Part shown: one piece after another, positions 62,961 to 64,000 of the stretch | How positions within the stretch are numbered: position 1 is the stretch's first letter | Layout: the number at the start of each line of letters is the position of its first letter | Assembly: GCA_024349245.1 (NCBI GenBank) | Contig: JALDNG010000005.1 | Span: 17,558,001 to 17,622,000, forward strand | Source: Neodontobutis hainanensis | Lineage: Eukaryota > Chordata > Actinopteri > Gobiiformes > Odontobutidae | Length of the DNA: 64,000 nucleotides | Direction of reading: 5' to 3' | Notes under the pieces: model-generated | Database searches by the model: none | Told to the model about the DNA's origin: nothing | What the model saw: only the letters and a program-made list of their open reading frames with translations | Translations under genes and position numbers: made by a program

Positions 62961-63289
62961 GTCCGTCGTCCAAGACATAGGCCGCTTGGTTGTTCTGGGC
63001 CTCTTCTTGGCATAGGACTGAGGAGAAATATTTTGAAAGAGTATTGTCACCTTTTTGTGCTAAGATGAACTCTCTTCTGGTGGCAGGCAGTATACTAGCC
63101 TCCCGAGCAGCAAGGGACTGGCCCTCTGGTTCACCCGTTGTCTCCTTCCAATTTCCTTCTGTATTCAAAAAAGTGTCAGCCAAAGTAACACCATACTTCT
63201 TGGTTTGAGCCCTTGTAACTGCACAAGCTGGAAAAATTTCTGACTTTTCATTCTCTGGATTGGACTCAGGGTTTTCCACTACCTCTGGA

Positions 63290-63560
63290 ACTGGGGAGAC
63301 TTTACCGCCAGCAAGATCATTACCAAGAATGAAGTCAATACCTTTGATCGGCAGAGCAGGAAGGACAGCTACCTTAAAGAAACCTTTAACCAAGTCTGAC
63401 TGTAAATAAACATTATGCAGAGGGGCAGGTATGAATCTCATCCCTACTCCCTGAACAATAACGCTAGAATGACACGAAGAATCATCTGACAACGGAAGTA
63501 TGCCTGCTCTGATAAGGGACTGTGATCCACCGGTATCACGCAAAATGGTTACTGGATATG
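63290..63560 (-). CDS. Retrotransposon aspartic protease domain (part of one open frame)
   Basis: Within the minus frame 63957-62857. Contains ILRDTGGSQSLIRAG (catalytic Asp at 63535-63537; DTGG instead of the commoner DTGA/DSGA) and, about 80 residues later, FILGNDLAGGKV, equivalent to the closing strand. No break inside this domain. Confidence 0.78.
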
Positions 63561-63726
63561 CATGTTTTGGGTCTCCTGTAGTTGAGACAAAACCGTTTGA
63601 CATGAAGGGTTTAAAACAAGAATCAGGCTCAGCGCTGGGACATTGTGAAATCTCCAATGTTGGACATGCCCTCTTGTTTACCAACCCAACACCTTTTGGT
63701 TGTGACTGTTTGCGTTTTAAAGTAAT

Positions 63727-64000
63727 ACAATCTGCAATTATATGCCCTTTTTTGTGGCAATAATAGCACTCACGCTGCTCACGTGGAGGGGATGTTGGTG
63801 ACCTTTGTACAAACATTTTCCGATCAGGACTGGAACTCACAGGGTGTGCAACTCGGTCTGCTCGTGAAGAAGACACAAAGACATTTTTGTGAGTTAACAC
63901 AAACTCATCGGCCACGACAGCTGCTTTAGACAAAGAAGACACCTTCTGTTCATTCAAAAAGATTACCAGTTTCTCTGGTAGTGCATTTCGGAAGTCTTCT
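63727..64000 (-). CDS. Retrotransposon gag C-terminus: capsid end and CCHC zinc knuckle
   Basis: The frame is open to the window edge. At the edge it reads EDFRNALPEKLVIFLNEQK, followed by AAVVADEFVLTH, which resembles the capsid end from which the vertebrate SCAN domain is thought to derive. Then a C-X2-C-X4-H-X4-C knuckle (CYYCHKKGHIIADC, 63727-63768). The bulk of gag lies outside the window. Confidence 0.82.

Larger units (their letters stand above)
59597..64000 (-). mobile_element. Gmr1-type Ty3/gypsy LTR retrotransposon, 3' portion (5' part beyond the window)
   Basis: Read on the minus strand from 64000 downward: gag C-terminus, CCHC knuckle, aspartic protease, integrase zinc finger and D,D35E core, integrase tail, reverse transcriptase, RNase H, polypurine tract, LTR. 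RNase H ends only about 50 bp from the polypurine tract, so integrase really precedes reverse transcriptase. This is the order of the Gmr1 clade (first described from cod) and of Ty1/copia, not of canonical Ty3/gypsy. Multiple frameshifts make this copy defective. It lies antisense to the host genes. Confidence 0.9.

Overview
The window is a gene-rich stretch of a ray-finned (teleost) fish nuclear genome. Several things point to this: vertebrate split genes with GT/AG introns, Tc1-like and hAT-like DNA transposon remains, a tRNA-like SINE of the kind common in fish, and a Ty3/gypsy element of the Gmr1 type. There are no bacterial-style operons, CRISPR arrays or prokaryotic genes. I cannot name the species.

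Layout. (1) 14-42650, plus strand: an ARHGAP39 (Vilse/CrGAP)-like Rho GTPase-activating protein gene with ten coding exons. I placed every exon boundary by GT/AG site and reading phase. The model closes perfectly (3363 nt; 1120 residues with cassette exon 5, 1089 without) and encodes two WW domains, a long proline/serine-rich linker, MyTH4 and RhoGAP. Introns 1 (16.5 kb) and 2 (14.8 kb) hold a decayed Tc1 element, two MITE-like inverted-repeat elements, a SINE-like repeat, several microsatellites, a minisatellite and several diverged repeat copies. (2) 42650-44380: an intergenic spacer with a perfect 15-bp hairpin. (3) 44380-55150, plus strand: phf20, with one non-coding and sixteen coding exons (2928 nt, 975 residues). 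It encodes two Tudor-type folds, a C2H2 finger, a C4HC3 PHD finger and the conserved C-terminal block. A hAT-like element with a near-perfect 8-bp target duplication sits in its intron between coding exons 7 and 8. (4) 55600-59596: a CpG-rich promoter and probable non-coding first exon of a third, unidentified plus-strand gene. (5) 59597-64000, minus strand: the 3' part of an LTR retrotransposon (gag C-terminus, protease, integrase, reverse transcriptase, RNase H, polypurine tract, 3' LTR). Integrase lies before reverse transcriptase, which is the Gmr1 arrangement and not the usual Ty3/gypsy order. It carries several frameshifts.

The two host genes are not known to share a pathway. ARHGAP39 acts on Rac/Cdc42 at the actin cytoskeleton, and PHF20 reads methyl-lysine in the MOF/NSL histone acetyltransferase complex. 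Their adjacency is informative for paralogy: human ARHGAP39 and PHF20L1 are on chromosome 8 while PHF20 is on chromosome 20. The most interesting observations are an apparent alternative 3' end of phf20 that would add a Cys/His tail by intronic polyadenylation, the Gmr1-type element with its SCAN-related gag end, and two perfect short-loop hairpins.
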